The translations under genes and the position numbers were made by a program. DNA of 32,500 nucleotides from Prorocentrum cordatum (lineage: Eukaryota > Sar > Dinophyceae > Prorocentrales > Prorocentraceae). The notes below the pieces were generated by a model, which saw nothing but the letters and a program-made list of their open reading frames with translations, ran no database searches and was not told the origin of the DNA. Position 1 is the first letter of the stretch. The number at the start of each line of letters is the position of its first letter. The stretch is from assembly GCA_963575745.1 (NCBI GenBank), contig CAUYUJ010014610.1:241383-273882 (forward strand), given 5' to 3'. Shown piece by piece: positions 31,701-32,500 of the stretch.

Positions 31701-32500
31701 GCTCAAGCAGCACTTGCTCGCAGGCCGGGCGCGGGAGTTGCGCTGGATCGACACCCGGGACATGCTCGCAGACGCCCTCGCGAAGGGCGAGGTCGCCAGG
31801 GACGCCCTCCTTACAGCGCTCAGGACGGGGGCGCGGAAGATCGCGCACAAGGACAAGGTGAAAGTCTCCCCCGCAGTCCGTCCGCAGGTGCAGCTCTTCT
31901 ACCCCGCGCGTGTCGTCGCCAAGGAGGAGCAGGGCGACAACGTGGAGCCATGGGCGCTGCGTCGCGCGGTGCGCGTCGCCAGGCGCTTGGACACGCCCCC
32001 GCGCCCTGGCGCACGGGAGTGGCGCGAGGTGATGACCGTTGCTTGCGAGAATCTCAGCCCCGAGAAGGTGCCGAATTTGGGCAGTCTTCTGCGGAAGTAC
32101 TGGGACGACGAGATGATGTGGTTGACAGCGCTCGTGGAGAAATATCCGGAGAAGTGGCATAAGCACGTGCACGATGCGGACCTCAAGAGCGAGTGCGACT
32201 CCGACGCGGAGAGCGGCGAGCCAGCCAACAACCGCGTCAGACACTGGAGGCACGAAGAGGAGAAGCGGAAGTACTACCACGACGTCGACGACAAGAAGGG
32301 CGAGCGCGACACCGACTTCCGGGAGCTGTGCGACCGCCTCCGTGCAAAGGCAGAAGCCAAGCAGGAGCACGTTCCGGAGTTTGTCGGGACTCAGCCTAAG
32401 TCTCGGCCGGCGCAGCCAAGGCGCGTAGACGCCGAGAGTGGATCGGACCCACTCCGGTTGGGCCCTCTTGGCCCGACTGCTGCGCAGAAGGCCGGCCAGG
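28696..32500 (+). CDS. pol: Integrase C-terminus, reverse transcriptase and RNase H of Pol
   Basis: Frame 1 is open from about 28696 to the window edge (over 1,260 codons) without a stop. Its first part is the integrase C-terminus with an SH3-like patch (LKVGDCIDFFRDPPNKDTSG, 28888-28947). A His/Glu- and Pro-rich linker follows (29540-29800). Reverse transcriptase begins near 30130: LDVPKAFLRG (about 30496-30525) carries the first catalytic Asp and AHVDDLKG (30835-30858) the Asp pair, with His in place of the usual Tyr. RNase H has Asp in PGDSAFKA (31324), Glu in AAEMHNLSEA (31471), Asp in LYVDAMSVF (31618) and DTRDMLADALAKG (31750-31788), all four acidic positions kept. After RNase H comes about 230 residues of charged sequence (EKYPEKWHKHVHDADLKSEC, EEEKRKYYHDVDDKKGERD) with no domain I recognise. 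The stop lies beyond the window. Confidence 0.85.
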   Translation, partial: MLNFEPASATELEDDSEGTAGVSRHIARLRHAAVSTIAQATAADNISRSLQSKTREAGEKLDLKVGDCIDFFRDPPNKDTSGWRGPCVVTDLTGIPEGQIAFKRHGRHMTARIQALRKALVLWCAFFLPHYAEAFSSPFEALSGFVESLDPGVVALGFLVDVRTETWKMTTATRRFPAIARAAFSVASHLFGLTSCCAVRLARGVKHLTPIPLGGPSIIYWWATGRRGEPHWLQHPSSRQPDITQELGNDWVRQIIVQFIMGADHDYSSLDQVKQHAMMDKPNIDHQEGHHQEEHEPNIIIDMFPLPAPPAQHDVPLAPPLGHSTPSPTPNPESMGSSAPETPRGQVRQRSEGSSGNPSPMQAARQQNAVPFARPEIRTDVDDDDDISSEEFGEVAENFVVDYATLPLDKSDEYLDMVASMASPPDATYFAPSGIGEHVPCSDEERNQALLEVDGVFLDHFMDSLGVSSIPVGHVAAWMVSGAGKPQAVIERVLPLPSPAELQEHRPEVNAAMLNELEERIKLCDMRRRLRKGANNIADMRRVVKWKIIDKARAVRARLTGRGFKDRLKDVMDTYSGTASRWGQRALTAVGAIHGHQLWMLDVPKAFLRGLIFKELSDKTGVPELDMQLELPPGTVALLRQIPGFESFDPVLEVLEPDKPVMGSTVAPRAFSLKLDEVLREAGLRPTQAQPLLYVKHETDQNTKEKALVQAVSAHVDDLKGCDSTDGKHRKILLQVLESAFGPIKDRRYGIFECCGVVHTQNPRNLHDTEFSQDHYLPQLRPIVHPALGALKEDEQVPQAIHQQFMSLRGGVAWVTMCRADGLVFVGYLQRCSDANTAPRCRDVHDLNKLLKWLKKQKSCIKYHGIRGKPVLRIPGDSAFKAADPDCLALRGLLAGLGGSSDDSFLAIDFWSRKQTRVCGGTFAAEMHNLSEAAEEGMLLAGFFQEVFHGTASAAELTRRLEACELDIKIFLYVDAMSVFAAIANESTKCPTEQQMLYEIKALKQHLLAGRARELRWIDTRDMLADALAKGEVARDALLTALRTGARKIAHKDKVKVSPAVRPQVQLFYPARVVAKEEQGDNVEPWALRRAVRVARRLDTPPRPGAREWREVMTVACENLSPEKVPNLGSLLRKYWDDEMMWLTALVEKYPEKWHKHVHDADLKSECDSDAESGEPANNRVRHWRHEEEKRKYYHDVDDKKGERDTDFRELCDRLRAKAEAKQEHVPEFVGTQPKSRPAQPRRVDAESGSDPLRLGPLGPTAAQKAGQ

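Larger units (their letters stand above)
21594..32500 (+). mobile_element. Ty1/copia-type retrotransposon, incomplete at the right edge
   Basis: Gag, protease, methyltransferase-like region, integrase, reverse transcriptase and RNase H follow each other on the + strand, with integrase before reverse transcriptase, the order that defines the copia superfamily. The left end is set where the Gag frame opens; no LTR or primer-binding site was recognised, and the right LTR lies outside. The copy has in-frame stops at 24684-24686, 25921-25923 and 27721-27723, and frame changes near 24800, 28065 and 28693. It is therefore not a single intact polyprotein, although the RT-RNase H part is uninterrupted. 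Confidence 0.85.

Noticed and set aside
29992-32370. Long minus-strand frames under reverse transcriptase and RNase H
   Set aside because: They are antisense shadows of the GC-rich pol frame, which has clear motifs on the + strand.

Overview
The window looks like nuclear DNA of a dinoflagellate, perhaps a Prorocentrum-like species; the genus is a guess. Reasons: (1) two multi-exon hypothetical genes match, from memory, high-copy protein families I associate with dinoflagellate genomes; (2) candidate introns carry inverted-repeat ends and some have non-GT borders, as in reported dinoflagellate introners; (3) a Ty1/copia-type element has the Gag-protease-methyltransferase-like-integrase-RT-RNase H layout I associate with dinoflagellates; (4) two short sequences resemble decayed dinoflagellate spliced leaders; (5) DNA is GC-rich with a very high repeat load. 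No bacterial gene organisation, tRNA, rRNA or CRISPR was seen.

Layout: 1-620 has no recognisable gene. 622-4636 is a broken gene of about 1,200 codons with four single-base frame changes, one in-frame stop and one in-frame intron-like insertion (2292-2672). 4637-6640 is mostly non-coding. 6640-11525 is a tandem array with a 129-bp unit and a 258-bp higher-order repeat in its centre. 11770-12910 is a second repeat family (155-173 bp units with GC-dinucleotide cores) that turns around at about 12182 to form a long imperfect palindrome. 12910-14340 is GC-rich and non-coding. 14438-16936 is a second multi-exon hypothetical gene. 16937-19470 is intergenic with long TC and TA microsatellites. 19473-21420 holds a possible small secreted protein behind a spliced-leader-like sequence, a second hypothetical reading frame, and a low-complexity KRPAA/ATSAPT protein segment.

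From about 21594 to the right edge lies most of a large LTR-type retrotransposon (over 10.9 kb inside the window; neither LTR identified). Its Gag combines a CCHC zinc knuckle with a cold-shock-like domain. Pol follows in the copia order: aspartic protease (DPGA), a region resembling a cytosine-methyltransferase fold whose PPC motif reads PPR, a Cys-rich segment, integrase (D-D-E), reverse transcriptase (HVDD) and RNase H, then a charged C-terminal extension that runs off the window. Three in-frame stops and three frame changes interrupt it, so this copy is either decayed or affected by sequence errors. The long RT-RNase H frame (over 1,260 codons) is intact.

All domain names come from motifs read by eye and family memory; no database search was possible. 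Most gene breaks sit next to homopolymers, so read-level checking matters before any of them is called a true pseudogene.
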